Shown here: piece after piece, positions 42,613 through 52,723 of the stretch
Layout of the letters: every line of letters begins with the position of its first letter
How positions within the stretch are numbered: position 1 is the first letter of the stretch
Source of the DNA: Laterigemmans sp052161645
Lineage (GTDB): Bacteria; Planctomycetota; Planctomycetia; Pirellulales; Pirellulaceae
Length of the DNA: 64,000 bases
Reading direction: 5' to 3' (one strand)
Assembly (NCBI GenBank): GCA_052161645.1
Contig: CP197414.1
The notes under the pieces: model-generated
Databases searched by the model: none
The model's input: only the letters and a program-made list of their open reading frames with translations
Told to the model about the DNA's origin: nothing
Program-made: the position numbers and the translations under genes

Positions 42613-45600
42613 ATGCCAGTCGAATTCATGATCGGATTGCTCATCGCCTTCGTGGTGGTGACTTTCCTTGGACATTTTTCTTGGTTGATTTTGGCGGCGA
42701 TTTTCCGCGCAATATTCTCTCACGAGTCGCCTTCGTCAAATCGTGCCAACGCCAGCGGCAACCCTAACTCACCCCGGCAGCAGCTGATCTCCGACCTGCT
42801 AGCCTATGGACGCGTGGTCAAATACCTCCGCTGGAAGGGCTGGATTTTGCCAGCCGAGCAGGAGCGGTTGGAGTCGCTGGCCCGCCGCGCCAAAGAAGAC
42901 TTTTCCGCAGCTCACGTGGCGTCACCGGCAAACACGGAGGTAAGTCGCCCCCCCGCTAGCCAGCCAATAACACCAACCAGCCAGCCGCCAACTCCAGCCA
43001 CGCACCGGTTACCATCTGCCCCCGCAGCACCACGTCCGACACCTGAGTTCACTTCGCAAGCAACATCGCGACCAGTGGCCCCCGTGCGGCCGAACCCCAC
43101 ACCACCGACGTCATCGCCCCTGACCTCGGCACCGTCACCTGCTCCTGCTGAGCCCGCTTCAGTTACTCCGGTTCCCGTAACTCCCGCTCCCGTAACTCCA
43201 ACGCCGGTCACTCCGACTCCAGTCACCCCGGCTCCAACTCCCCTCGCGCCGTCTCCGCTTGTTCAAACGCCATCGGGGTCACAGCCTCCCATGGTTCAGC
43301 CGCAGCCAGCCATGGCTGTCGCTGCTCAACAGGTTCAGCGGCCATCGCTCGAGCCTCGGCGGGCACTGTCGGAAGTGTTGCAGTCGTTCTTAGCAGCCCA
43401 CAACATTCGCTGGGGTGAGTTGGCGGCTGGAATTTTGATTGTGGTTTGTTCGATCGGGCTGGTGATCAGTTTGTGGAGCACGCTGACCGAAGCCAACCGC
43501 TTGATACCGGCTGCTGTTTTCTTGGGCGCGGTGGCGGCGATCGAGGGTGCTGGTCTATACACGTTAAAGCGTTGGCGATTGCGACACACCAGTCGCGCGG
43601 TGTTGATTATCGCCACGATGTTGGTGCCGCTGAGCATGATGGCCGGGATCAGCATCGCTGGCGGTGGCGAGCAGGCGATTTCGTTGGCCGAACCGCTGAC
43701 GCTCGTCGCGGTGGGCGGCGGTGGAGCGGCTTGTGTGGGCATGTTGTACGCCGCGGGTGCCGCCTTGGTGGGTAAGCCACGTCGTTGGTTGTGGACGATC
43801 ATGCTCGGGCTGCCTACGTTGTTGCTCCCCTTCGCTTCAGCGACAGCCAGGCTCTCGCATCAGGCTGTGCCTTGGATCATGCTGCTGGCTTCCGTGGCGG
43901 TTGCACTGGGCTTAATGGTCGACTCCCAGCAGTTGCGTCTGCATCCCTCGCGCAAGCTGCTGTTGCCAGCCAAACGGAATCACTTGACGATGCTCTATGG
44001 CTTGGTTGTCTACGCCTTGGGCGTGTTGTTGGCCATGTTTGTGATTCGCGGCGAGCGAGATTTGGCGACGTTGTTGCCACTGGCCTTAGCACTGATTCCC
44101 GCCTTGGCGGCTTTGACGGCGACTTGTTGGGAAGTCGCCCAACGAGTCACGGCGGCGACCTACCGGGTTGGCTATCAAGCGGTCGGCATCATGAGTCTGT
44201 TGGCCATCGTGGCGATTTTGCCACCTTCGCTGGATCGTTTTTTGTGGGTCAGTCTATGGACTTTGGGAGTCGCTACGACCGGCTTGTTATTAGCCTTTAC
44301 GCTGCGGCAACCCAGGCTGTTGGCTTTGCCACCGCTGGCTGCGACTTTCTGGGCGCCACTGGCCACATCCGTGTGGTATGGCCAGCAAGTTTGGGACGCC
44401 GATTTGGCGATGTGGCGGCGTTACGTCAGCGGCAACGCGATGATTTCGATGTTGGCTGTGGGCGGTTTGACGCTTTTGGTCGCTGCGGTGCTGCGGCGCA
44501 AAGCGAAACTTACTCCGGCTGTCGGTTGGGTTGGGGAAGCGGCTCGTTGGTTGATCTATGCGGCGGGCATCAGTTTAACGCTCGGCGGGCTAGTCGGCGT
44601 CGCGGTTGGCTTGGGGCCGGCTGCTTGGCTCGATGGCGTGCCTCGCAGTTTGATCGTGCTGGCCTTGGCGACGTTGGCTTGTGCCGCGGCGAGCGTCAGC
44701 GAAGCGATAAAACTTGGTCGACTCCTGGCCGTCGCGGGTGTCTTAACAGCTGCCGCCACCGCGATCTTTTCCTTTGATGTTTGGTGGCAAGTCGAATTCA
44801 TGATTTGGATTCCTCAGCTGGCGCTCGCCTTGACGGCCGCCGCGTTGGCGGTCGCCGGTCTGGGAGAATTGGCGGCGAATTGGCAATTGGGCCAGCCGTT
44901 GCCCGCGGAAACTGGCATGCCACGTCGGCGCGTGATCGTTTCGCGGCAGCGCCGGCTGTTGCCGGTTTGGTGGCGGGATGCGGGCCTGCTGGGTGTGCTG
45001 GCTTTGCTAACGACTCCCTTCTGTTTTAAATCACAACCTTGGTGGGCAATCGCAATCGCGGTGGGTGGCGGACTGTTCTTGTTGACGGCCGCGGTCCGTT
45101 CCCGGCGTTCCGGCTGGATTCCACTGGCCCAGTTGGCCAGCGGGCTGAGTATCGTGTTGCTAATCGCCCAGTGGCAACCCGATTGGTTATTGAATCGCGA
45201 GACTTGGAAGAACACCAGTGGTTTGTTTTATTGCTTGGCGATCGCTGCGGGAGTGGCCGCCGGGTGGAGCTTGTTGCGTGATTTTGCCGTTGGTCGTTGG
45301 CGTGCGTTGTCGCGAGTGCTCGATCGCGACGGGGTGCAGCTAGACAGTTGGCTTGGCTACTTGAGCTTGTTTGTCTTGGCAGCCACGGTGGGGATTAATT
45401 TATTGGACGTGATGCTCTGTCACGCATTCGGACGAGTTGCCAGCATTGCCGACTGGACGGCCGTGTTGTCCGGTGCCAGCATGATGCTTGTGTTGGCGCT
45501 CGCCCGCTCCTGGCCGTTATTGCTCGGCAGCACCTCCGCACATCGCTGGCGTTGGCGAGAACGTGGCGGCTCGTTGGTCAATCAAGTGCAGGTTTGGGCG

Positions 45601-48600
45601 ATTGTGATGACTGGTTTACCAGTTGCCACGTTGGCCCTCGCACAAGTGTATCTGTTTGGTACGGGACCGCGTGGTGTGGTCGCGGTCGGTTGGGCTGGTG
45701 CGATCTTGGTGACAGGTTTGCTGGTCGCGCTGTGGCAGCTTTCGGGTAAGCGTGACAAATTACGGGGCACGATTCATGGCTGCTTTATCGCTTTGGTTTG
45801 CTTGGCCGGTTTCCTGACCGGCGGGGCCGCGATCTCGCTGTTGCAGGGGCCGGTCGGCTTGGTATTGGGTGCGTCGGCCAGCGGTCACTGGTTGCTGTTA
45901 ACTTGTCTTGCTTGGGGGCTGTTGGGCAGTTTGGAACTGGCGCTGATGGCGCGTTTGATCGATCGTCAATGGCCAGCCGCTTTGTTGGTGATGTTGCTGC
46001 CGCTTACCCTGGTCGTGGCCACGCGGTTGTTTTTTCTGGACCCAGCGTGGACATCCTTGTTGGCGGCCGCGGTCGGCAGTCTGTTGGGCATGCAGTTGTT
46101 AGCGAGTTTGGCCCAGCGGAGCGGACTGACCAGTCGCATCGACGCGCTCGGTTGGCCACGCTCCGTTCGGGCGGCCCATCTCGCGTCGGCATCCAGCGGA
46201 CTGTTTCCGCCCACCGCCATCGGTCTTGGAGCTTCGCTGGGCGTGGCAGTGGCGGCCCTGGTGGCGGTGCAGGGCATTGCCAGCGTGTTGCTGGTCGAAC
46301 TGACTCGTATTGATCAACCGGCGGTGTGGCTAGCGCTTGCCACGTTGGGCAGCTTGTTGCTCTCGCAGCAAACAACGGACGGCAAAGTGCAAAAAAGTGT
46401 TTCCCTGGCAGCCGGTTTGATCAGTATCAGTGGTTTACTGAGCCTCACCCTGTCGGCTCTGCCTTCGTCGGTTTGGCCCTGGAAGGCGGTGGTCGACGAG
46501 CGGTTTGTGATGGCCACGATGTGGATGTTGGGAGCCGCGTTGGCGGGAACCTGCGGGTTGGCTTCACGATCGCTAGCGGGCAGATCGGTAGCGGGAGTGG
46601 GGTTATCGTTGTCGGTGGCTGCTTTGGTTGCCGTGCTCGGTTGGTGGGAAGGGGAAGCGGATAGCATGCGGTGGTTGCTGCTCGCTGGCACCGCGGCGGC
46701 TTGGAATGGAGGTTTCGGGTTGGCGATTTATCGTCGCTTGCAGCTGGCCGCTTTGGGGCAACTGGTCTCGCTGTTGGGCTTGGTCGCCGGGATTGGCGTG
46801 GTCAGCTTGTTGTCACTCGCCACCGAAGTTCAATGGGCGCTCGCCGGATTGCTGATGGCCGTGTTGGCGAGCGTCTGGAATATGTTGACCCCGGCTGTTG
46901 CTGCCGCCGTCAGTTCTGCACAAGCATCAAAGCTCAATGCGGTGCAGCGAGTCGTGCGGGCGGCTCCGATTGTGATCGATCGCTGGTTGGCCAGCGGGGT
47001 GATATTGGTCAGTCTTCGCCCGGCCTTTCGCACCTTCGCCATCTTCGGTGGGGAGCCGATTGGTACGACCGTTTTTTTGCTCATCTTGGCCTCCTTCGCC
47101 TGCTTGCTGGTTGTCGCCTGCTATCGGCGGGCGGCCAACAGGATTCCATTGCCAGCGGTGATGGCGGCTGTTCAAGTTTCGAGTTTGCTGGTTTGCGGTT
47201 GGTGGCTGGCACCCAACGCGGCGGAACCGGTCGCGGTGGTGTTTTGTTTGCTAGCTGCCGCGTTGATGATCGTGGGCAAGGCCAACTGGATGTGGTTGCT
47301 GCGTGGCACGCCGATGGCAGCGGAGCTTGCCGCCGGAAAAGGGCAGGGGAGCGATTTTGGGCAGGAGTTCGCGACGGCGTCTACCGCGGAGGTTTCGCAG
47401 CGGGGCGTGTTGCAGCTTTGGCAGCAAACGGATGAGCGGGCCAATGGTCAACCAGCGATGGTCGCCGGCAGTGTCACGCTGGCGATCGTGACGATCACGG
47501 GATTCATCTGGCAGGTTTTGGTTCAAGGTCCGCAAGCGGAACTTTCGCCGCTCGTGTTGTGGGGCTTGGCGGTGCTGTTTCCACCGCTGTTGCGTCAGTT
47601 GCGGTTGTTTGAAAATTTGCGTTTGGGAGGAGCTTTATTTGCCGGGCTGGCGACCAGCGGCGTGATGAGTGCCGCGGCCGTGTATTGGCAGTGGGTTCAT
47701 TTGTCCGCTGCTTGGTTGATTCTCAGCGGCATTTGGCTGCTCACGATGTTGGTCGGCACTATATGGGCCAGTTGGCAAAAGCGCGGCTGGGCGATGGCGA
47801 TGGCGGGCGTGCTGGCTGTCAGCAGCAGTATTCTGGCGGCTGCTCAGACAGGTTGGGGCGAGCCCGGATGGTCGATCTGGGTTGTGAGTTCGATCGCGGC
47901 TGTGACGTTGTCGTTGTTGATGTGGTCGCGTTTGGCTTGGTGGCAAACCGGTCAAGCCTACGGAGTGTTGGCGGCGGCATGTGGTCTTTTTGTGCTTGCT
48001 GATGGCAGCCCGACCATCGCCTTATTGGTCGCCAAAGTTGCCTTCGGTTTCGCGTTTTGCGCGATGTGCTGGCGATTGTTGGCGAGTGAACGGTGGGGAC
48101 GAAAACAACAGTTTGCCGAAACTTCGGAGGTGCGTTTGCTGTGGATCGACAACCTGTTTGCGATCGGCTCGCTGCTGGCCTTTTTGCCGGTGATTGGTTA
48201 CCTTACGCTCGGGCTCAACGGCAATGCTCTTGGTCTGGCGGTGCCGCCAATGGCAGCACCGGCGGGAGTGTTGCCGGTGGATGTGATGTTGTTGGGCATC
48301 TCGGCGATGGGGGTGGTGATTGTCAGCACGTTGGTGCGTTTGCGGAGTTTGCTGGCGATCGCCGTGGCTTATGTGGCCAGCCAATTGCTGTCGGCAACTT
48401 TGGTCGGCTGGCTGGTGCCGGCTGACTTTCAAGTCTTGCCCGTGGCGCTGCAGTGCTCGGCGGCGGCCGTGATCAGTGGGTTGTGGATCTGGGCTTGGCC
48501 ATTGGTGTTGACGTCGCGCGCCGCGCAGCAGGAGTTTGGTGCCGAGTCCGATGATGGTTTCGAAGTCAAGAGCGCGATTATGTATCAACTGCCGGGGCGA

Positions 48601-50103
48601 CAGGTGTTGTCCGGGTTGGTAATGGCGACGGCTGGCTTGTTGACAATCGCGGCTAGTTTTGCCGTGCTCGGTGGCATCGAAGCGACATCACGGTGGTTGC
48701 TGATTGCTTCGGTCGGTGCGATGGGGCTCAGCCACGGAGCGATTGCGGGTTGGTATGAAGCATTTGCTCCGCGGCTGCTTGGACGAGCGGAGGTGTTGCG
48801 GAAACTGGCCGTGGTGCTGGTCGTGTCGGCGATGGTGTTGGCCGCCCTGGGGTTGGAGCGTGACGCGAGGCCTTGGTGGCTGCTAGCGACAATGCGATTG
48901 TGGATTGCGGCCGTGATTATCACTCCCGCCGCACTCTGGGTCGCGGCCAACGTGTTGGGGCTCGATCGACAACGCTGGCGAGGCGGTCTGCGGCTAGCGG
49001 CCGGTTTGGGAGCCGCTCTGGCAGCGTTCGCTTTGCCGCTGATCTTTTGGCAAGAGGCGATGCTGCGTGGGACTTCTCAGTTGGCTTTGGTGCCTTTGCC
49101 CTTGGTGATCGGAGTCGCGTTTCTCATCGGTGCGGGTGCCGTGGTGGCGGCGATCGTCGGTTTGCTGCGGCCCGCGGAACTGAGTGTGCTGCCCGCGTTG
49201 AGCGATCAGCAGCGGCGGATCGCGCTTTACTTGGCTCAAGCACTAGGCGGGTTAGCTTGGCTGCATATTTATCTTTGTAAGCCCGATTTGTTGTTGGTGG
49301 GTTTGCGACCGTATTGGCCTTACATTGTGATGGGGCTGGCGTTTTTGAGTGCCGGTTTGGCCGAGTGGGGACGCAGGAGGGAAGACAAAGTAGTGGGGCA
49401 AACCATGCGTCAGACCACTTTGTTTTTGCCGCTGATTCCCGTGATTGGGTTTTGGTTGTCAGCGGGTGAAATGGACTGGACGTTCGGTGGCCAGCGGGTT
49501 TCCTACGCGTTCTTTTTGGTCGTGGCGGCGATCTTCTACGGCGGTTTGGCGGTGCTTTGGCGACAAGACCGCTTGCCACGGGTGGCTGGGATTATTTTGG
49601 CCAACGCGGCGTTGTGGGTGGTGTTGGTGCAGAACCCTGGATTTGGGTTCCTCGCACATCCACAGTTGTGGTTGATCCCACCGGCGGTCTGTGTGTTGGC
49701 TGCGGCCCAGTTAGAACGTCGGCGTTTGGCGCCTCAAGTCTTGGTTACGATTCGTTATGCGGCGACTTTAGTGATTTATGTCAGCAGCACGGCTGACATT
49801 ATGTTTGGGGAAATTGGTTCGTCGCTGCTGGGGCCAATGTTGTTGATCTTGTTGGCCTTATTGGGCATGGTTGCCGGCGTGGTGTTGAGAACGCGGGCAT
49901 TCCTCTACCTGGGCACGATGTTCATTCTAGTCGGCGTGCTCAGCATGGTTTGGCATGCCGGGCAAGCGATTGATCAGAATTGGCCTTGGTGGGTATTTGG
50001 CATCACGATGGGCATTTTGATTTTGGGTGGTTTGATGGCGATTGAAAAGAATAAGGCTCAGCTCCAGCAATGGGTTCGCAGGTTGAACGCTTGGGATGCT
50101 TAG
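42613..50103 (+). CDS. Giant polytopic membrane protein (~2,496 aa)
   Basis: From ATG 42613 the frame runs 2,496 residues. It starts with a hydrophobic stretch (about 5-35), then a short soluble part with RQQLISDLLAYGRVVKYLRW, a Pro/Thr-rich linker with tandem TPVTPAP-type units (about 105-255), and from about residue 270 (WGELAAGILIVVCSIGLVIS) nearly continuous hydrophobic helices separated by short loops to the end, probably dozens of membrane segments. The first helical block recalls DUF2157/DUF2339-type membrane proteins, but this is only a resemblance. No catalytic motif was seen. A few soluble loops (near ATASTAEVSQRGVLQLWQQT) break the pattern. Function is unknown. The stop codon starts copy B of the inverted repeat. 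Confidence 0.8.
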   Translation: MPVEFMIGLLIAFVVVTFLGHFSWLILAAIFRAIFSHESPSSNRANASGNPNSPRQQLISDLLAYGRVVKYLRWKGWILPAEQERLESLARRAKEDFSAAHVASPANTEVSRPPASQPITPTSQPPTPATHRLPSAPAAPRPTPEFTSQATSRPVAPVRPNPTPPTSSPLTSAPSPAPAEPASVTPVPVTPAPVTPTPVTPTPVTPAPTPLAPSPLVQTPSGSQPPMVQPQPAMAVAAQQVQRPSLEPRRALSEVLQSFLAAHNIRWGELAAGILIVVCSIGLVISLWSTLTEANRLIPAAVFLGAVAAIEGAGLYTLKRWRLRHTSRAVLIIATMLVPLSMMAGISIAGGGEQAISLAEPLTLVAVGGGGAACVGMLYAAGAALVGKPRRWLWTIMLGLPTLLLPFASATARLSHQAVPWIMLLASVAVALGLMVDSQQLRLHPSRKLLLPAKRNHLTMLYGLVVYALGVLLAMFVIRGERDLATLLPLALALIPALAALTATCWEVAQRVTAATYRVGYQAVGIMSLLAIVAILPPSLDRFLWVSLWTLGVATTGLLLAFTLRQPRLLALPPLAATFWAPLATSVWYGQQVWDADLAMWRRYVSGNAMISMLAVGGLTLLVAAVLRRKAKLTPAVGWVGEAARWLIYAAGISLTLGGLVGVAVGLGPAAWLDGVPRSLIVLALATLACAAASVSEAIKLGRLLAVAGVLTAAATAIFSFDVWWQVEFMIWIPQLALALTAAALAVAGLGELAANWQLGQPLPAETGMPRRRVIVSRQRRLLPVWWRDAGLLGVLALLTTPFCFKSQPWWAIAIAVGGGLFLLTAAVRSRRSGWIPLAQLASGLSIVLLIAQWQPDWLLNRETWKNTSGLFYCLAIAAGVAAGWSLLRDFAVGRWRALSRVLDRDGVQLDSWLGYLSLFVLAATVGINLLDVMLCHAFGRVASIADWTAVLSGASMMLVLALARSWPLLLGSTSAHRWRWRERGGSLVNQVQVWAIVMTGLPVATLALAQVYLFGTGPRGVVAVGWAGAILVTGLLVALWQLSGKRDKLRGTIHGCFIALVCLAGFLTGGAAISLLQGPVGLVLGASASGHWLLLTCLAWGLLGSLELALMARLIDRQWPAALLVMLLPLTLVVATRLFFLDPAWTSLLAAAVGSLLGMQLLASLAQRSGLTSRIDALGWPRSVRAAHLASASSGLFPPTAIGLGASLGVAVAALVAVQGIASVLLVELTRIDQPAVWLALATLGSLLLSQQTTDGKVQKSVSLAAGLISISGLLSLTLSALPSSVWPWKAVVDERFVMATMWMLGAALAGTCGLASRSLAGRSVAGVGLSLSVAALVAVLGWWEGEADSMRWLLLAGTAAAWNGGFGLAIYRRLQLAALGQLVSLLGLVAGIGVVSLLSLATEVQWALAGLLMAVLASVWNMLTPAVAAAVSSAQASKLNAVQRVVRAAPIVIDRWLASGVILVSLRPAFRTFAIFGGEPIGTTVFLLILASFACLLVVACYRRAANRIPLPAVMAAVQVSSLLVCGWWLAPNAAEPVAVVFCLLAAALMIVGKANWMWLLRGTPMAAELAAGKGQGSDFGQEFATASTAEVSQRGVLQLWQQTDERANGQPAMVAGSVTLAIVTITGFIWQVLVQGPQAELSPLVLWGLAVLFPPLLRQLRLFENLRLGGALFAGLATSGVMSAAAVYWQWVHLSAAWLILSGIWLLTMLVGTIWASWQKRGWAMAMAGVLAVSSSILAAAQTGWGEPGWSIWVVSSIAAVTLSLLMWSRLAWWQTGQAYGVLAAACGLFVLADGSPTIALLVAKVAFGFAFCAMCWRLLASERWGRKQQFAETSEVRLLWIDNLFAIGSLLAFLPVIGYLTLGLNGNALGLAVPPMAAPAGVLPVDVMLLGISAMGVVIVSTLVRLRSLLAIAVAYVASQLLSATLVGWLVPADFQVLPVALQCSAAAVISGLWIWAWPLVLTSRAAQQEFGAESDDGFEVKSAIMYQLPGRQVLSGLVMATAGLLTIAASFAVLGGIEATSRWLLIASVGAMGLSHGAIAGWYEAFAPRLLGRAEVLRKLAVVLVVSAMVLAALGLERDARPWWLLATMRLWIAAVIITPAALWVAANVLGLDRQRWRGGLRLAAGLGAALAAFALPLIFWQEAMLRGTSQLALVPLPLVIGVAFLIGAGAVVAAIVGLLRPAELSVLPALSDQQRRIALYLAQALGGLAWLHIYLCKPDLLLVGLRPYWPYIVMGLAFLSAGLAEWGRRREDKVVGQTMRQTTLFLPLIPVIGFWLSAGEMDWTFGGQRVSYAFFLVVAAIFYGGLAVLWRQDRLPRVAGIILANAALWVVLVQNPGFGFLAHPQLWLIPPAVCVLAAAQLERRRLAPQVLVTIRYAATLVIYVSSTADIMFGEIGSSLLGPMLLILLALLGMVAGVVLRTRAFLYLGTMFILVGVLSMVWHAGQAIDQNWPWWVFGITMGILILGGLMAIEKNKAQLQQWVRRLNAWDA

Positions 50104-50257
50104 CGGTTCTGGCGCTAGCCACCGTTTGGTTGCACGCGACTAGTTCGAGCAGAGAGTGTGGGGTTGTAGGTTTGAAGCTGATGAATTTTGCCTTTTTCAA
50201 TCTTCACTTTTCCTTAATCGTTCTTTCCTTTGGCGGACCGGGCGCTGACAAGCCCGG
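50101..50257 (-). repeat. Inverted-pair repeat, copy B (~157 bp)
   Basis: The reverse complement matches copy A (40569-40724) over its full length, so the two copies face each other across about 9.4 kb. It begins at the stop codon of the giant gene (TAGCGGTTCTGGCGCTAGCC) and ends in the GC hairpin at about 50236-50257. The similarity continues beyond, because AAAAGACTCGCTCCC-type sequence of copy A recurs, reversed, near 50398-50413 with extra bases between. No open frame is shared. Confidence 0.85.
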
Positions 50258-50512
50258 CTGAGTTGGTGTCGCCGGGCGGAGCGCCCCGGCATACCACGGC
50301 GGCTCCCCCTCAACCCCAGCCCTTCTCCCCCAAAACTGGCCTTAATGAGGTTTGCCGTGCGGAACGTGCTCTTGCCAAGGCCAGTCCCGGGGGCGAAGGG
50401 AGCGAGTCTTTTTGTGGGGCTGCGGTGCTGGGTGCTAACTAGGTAACCCACTGACTGAAACGCCTGCGCCTAGCGGCTGCGGGTCAAACGGCTAACGGCT
50501 AACCACTAACCG
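50104..50512. other. Intergenic region with repeats between the giant gene and the YebC-family gene
   Basis: This 409-bp gap holds copy B of the inverted pair, a GC-rich stretch with clustered GCCCGG and CCCCAGCCC words (50250-50350), a unique stretch, and near 50480-50517 a run of CTAACGG/CTAGCC-type words of the dispersed repeat family directly before the YebC-family stop. No gene was recognised. It separates two convergent genes, and the hairpins may end both transcripts. Confidence 0.6.
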
Positions 50513-51262
50513 CTAGCCACTCATTTCTTCCAGCATATCGGCGGAGATATCTAAGTTGGTGAAGACGTTTTGCACATCGTCGTGATCGTCGAGCGCTTCG
50601 AGCAAGCGGAGGCAATCGCGTGCCGTGGGGCCGTCGACTTCGGCCATGTTCTGTGGCAGGCGAGTGACTTCGCTGTATTCGGGTTGCAAGTCGGCGGCGA
50701 AGAAAGCCTCGGATAGTTCGCCAAAGACTTCGGGAGAGCAGACCACTTGCCGCCGCCCGTCCTCTTTCTCTTCGACATCCTCGCCGCCATGTTCGAGGGC
50801 GATCAAGGTGATCTGTTCTTCGTCGACATCGGCTGAGAAGACAAACAGCCCTTTGCGATCAAACAGATAGGCCACGCAACCGGTGGCCCCCAAGTTGCCG
50901 CCATGTTTGGAGAACAGTGTTCGCATCTCGGGAGCGGTGCGGTTGCGGTTGTCGGTCATAATCTCGCACATCACCGCCACACCGCCGGGGCCATAACCCT
51001 CGTAGAGAATCTCTTCAACGTTGCCGCCGTCGAGTTCTCCGGTGCCCCGCTTGATAGCCCGCTCGATATTATCTTTGGGCATGCTGACCGCTTTGGCGTC
51101 GTCGATCGCCTTGCGGAGCCGGATGTTGGCATCGGGATCACCACCCCCGAGCTTGGCGGCGATGATGATTGCCTTGCTAAGTTTACTCCAGAGCTTGCCG
51201 CGTTTGTTGTCGATCAGGGCCTTCTTGTGTTTAATCCCAGCCCAATGCGAGTGGCCTGCCAT
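50513..51262 (-). CDS. YebC/PmpR-family transcription or translation factor
   Basis: The 249-residue protein has the YebC signature MAGHSHWAGIKHKKALIDNK then KLWSKLSKAIIIAAKLGGGD, and the central MPKDNIERAIKRGTG with EGYGPGGVAVMCE, typical of the family, which includes proteins reported as DNA-binding regulators and as factors that relieve ribosome stalling. The C-terminal part is acidic. Length (about 240-250) is normal. It is the last gene of a leftward run with nusA, infB, rbfA and an HhH-GPD-like gene, 104 bp after the last. Confidence 0.95.
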   Translation of the reverse strand: MAGHSHWAGIKHKKALIDNKRGKLWSKLSKAIIIAAKLGGGDPDANIRLRKAIDDAKAVSMPKDNIERAIKRGTGELDGGNVEEILYEGYGPGGVAVMCEIMTDNRNRTAPEMRTLFSKHGGNLGATGCVAYLFDRKGLFVFSADVDEEQITLIALEHGGEDVEEKEDGRRQVVCSPEVFGELSEAFFAADLQPEYSEVTRLPQNMAEVDGPTARDCLRLLEALDDHDDVQNVFTNLDISADMLEEMSG

Positions 51263-51366
51263 CGTGGTTGCCTCGAACGATCAAGTACCTGATTTTTAGA
51301 CGGAGTGAGAATACATTCGCCAAACTCGCAGCCTGCGATACCTGCGGCCTGTCCAGCGGCGATTGC

Positions 51367-52662
51367 TCAGCGTGGCTTTCGTTTGGCAACTCGCTTCCCG
51401 CTGGTCTTCGCCGCAGTTTTCTTTTCGGCTGCCGCAGGTTGCTCGGCAGTCTCTGCCGCCGCGTCGGCTGACTTTTTGGCACCGCCGCTGGTCTTCTTGC
51501 CAGACGACTTGGCGGAGCTTTTCTCAGCCGGTTTCTTGGCCGCAGTTTTCTTCACGCCCGACTGCTTTTCGCTGGCCGCATCTTCGCTGGCTTGCTTGCT
51601 GCTGGCGCCGTTCTTGTCCGCCGACTCGACGCTATCCGCCGGCTTGCTGCCGCCCGTCTTGCCGGGGCTGGCTTTGCCGGTGAGCGACTTGCTGCCGCCC
51701 GTTTTGCTACTCGCTACTTTGCTGGAACTCGGTTTACTGGAGCTCGCTTTGGTGCCGCCGGCCTTGCTGTCACTTGCTTTGCTTGTGGCAGTTGACTTGT
51801 TGCCAGTCGACTTATTGGTACCGGCTTTGTTGGCGGCCGCTTTGCCCGCTGATTTGCCCGCTGATTTTCCGGCTGACTTGGCAGCTTTGGCTTGTTCCTT
51901 GGCCGCTTCTTCCGCGTCGGCATCGGCTTTGGCTTTCGCCTTGGCCTTTGCTTTGACCACGCGTCTTTGTTTGACTTCGGCGACGTGATCGGCCAATTTC
52001 TGATCGAGGTCAGGATTCAGCGCGACGACGATTTGGCGAGCGGCTTGATCGTTGGGGTCGATGTTGATGGCCACGGCCGCTTGGTGCAGCAGCGAGGCAA
52101 ATTCAACACCTTTATTTTTGGGCACTGCCCGTTCCAGACCGGTAACTTTGCCGGTCTTTAGTTCTTTTTCGTTAATAATTTCGGTCAGCCAGAACAGTCG
52201 CAGGGCAGCCGAGTCGAGTGGGATGGCGTGTCCACCGAGGCCATGCTGGGTGATATAAGCCAGCACGAAGGGTGTCATTGAGGGGAGACGCTCGAACTTC
52301 TGAATCGCTTTTCCCAAATTCAGTTTGCGCAGCTCTTCAAGGTCGAAGGTGTACATCGACTCGAAGATGCCATGCAAGTTCTTCTTCAAGCGGACGGCGG
52401 CACCCTGGGCATCGGGCAAGCGTACCAGCACTTCGCTCAGTTCGGTGATGGTTGTGACCCGCACCTCATTCCAATCGAAATACTCTTGTTCGAGTCGGGC
52501 CAACGCTTCGTCGGCCAGTTCGTAGGGAGCGTTTTCCAGCAAGCAGGCATACAGCAGATGCTCCATCAGCGTTCGAGTTTCGACGTGGATAATCGGCTTG
52601 TAAGCTTTCTTCAGAAGCGTCTGAAGCTTGCTAATCCGGGAGGCTCGATTCTGGGCGCTCAT
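51367..52662 (-). CDS. HhH-GPD-like protein with long Lys/Ala/Ser-rich tail
   Basis: The 431-residue protein (ATG 52662) has a helical N-terminal domain (about 1-220) whose order of helices recalls endonuclease III: YACLLENAPYELADEALARL, TTITELSEVLVRLPDAQGAA, then LPSMTPFVLAYITQHGLGGH and IPLDSAALRLFW. The helix-hairpin-helix glycines and the catalytic Lys/Asp of endonuclease III are not evident, so it may be a binding rather than a cutting protein. The last 180 residues are low-complexity, with runs such as SAGKSAGKSAGK, like a histone H1 tail. It lies between rbfA and a YebC-family gene. A nucleic-acid-binding role is inferred from the tail and the fold. Confidence 0.65.
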   Translation of the reverse strand: MSAQNRASRISKLQTLLKKAYKPIIHVETRTLMEHLLYACLLENAPYELADEALARLEQEYFDWNEVRVTTITELSEVLVRLPDAQGAAVRLKKNLHGIFESMYTFDLEELRKLNLGKAIQKFERLPSMTPFVLAYITQHGLGGHAIPLDSAALRLFWLTEIINEKELKTGKVTGLERAVPKNKGVEFASLLHQAAVAINIDPNDQAARQIVVALNPDLDQKLADHVAEVKQRRVVKAKAKAKAKADADAEEAAKEQAKAAKSAGKSAGKSAGKAAANKAGTNKSTGNKSTATSKASDSKAGGTKASSSKPSSSKVASSKTGGSKSLTGKASPGKTGGSKPADSVESADKNGASSKQASEDAASEKQSGVKKTAAKKPAEKSSAKSSGKKTSGGAKKSADAAAETAEQPAAAEKKTAAKTSGKRVAKRKPR

Positions 52663-52723
52663 GAAGGGTGTCGATAGCGGGATGCTGGTTGATCGAATGG
52701 GAAATTGGCGAGGCGAGCCACAT

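Noticed and set aside
43785..44777. A rightward open frame of about 330 residues in another frame inside the giant gene
   Set aside because: Low-complexity Arg/Gly-rich composition, no motif, and the host frame is strongly hydrophobic and continuous.
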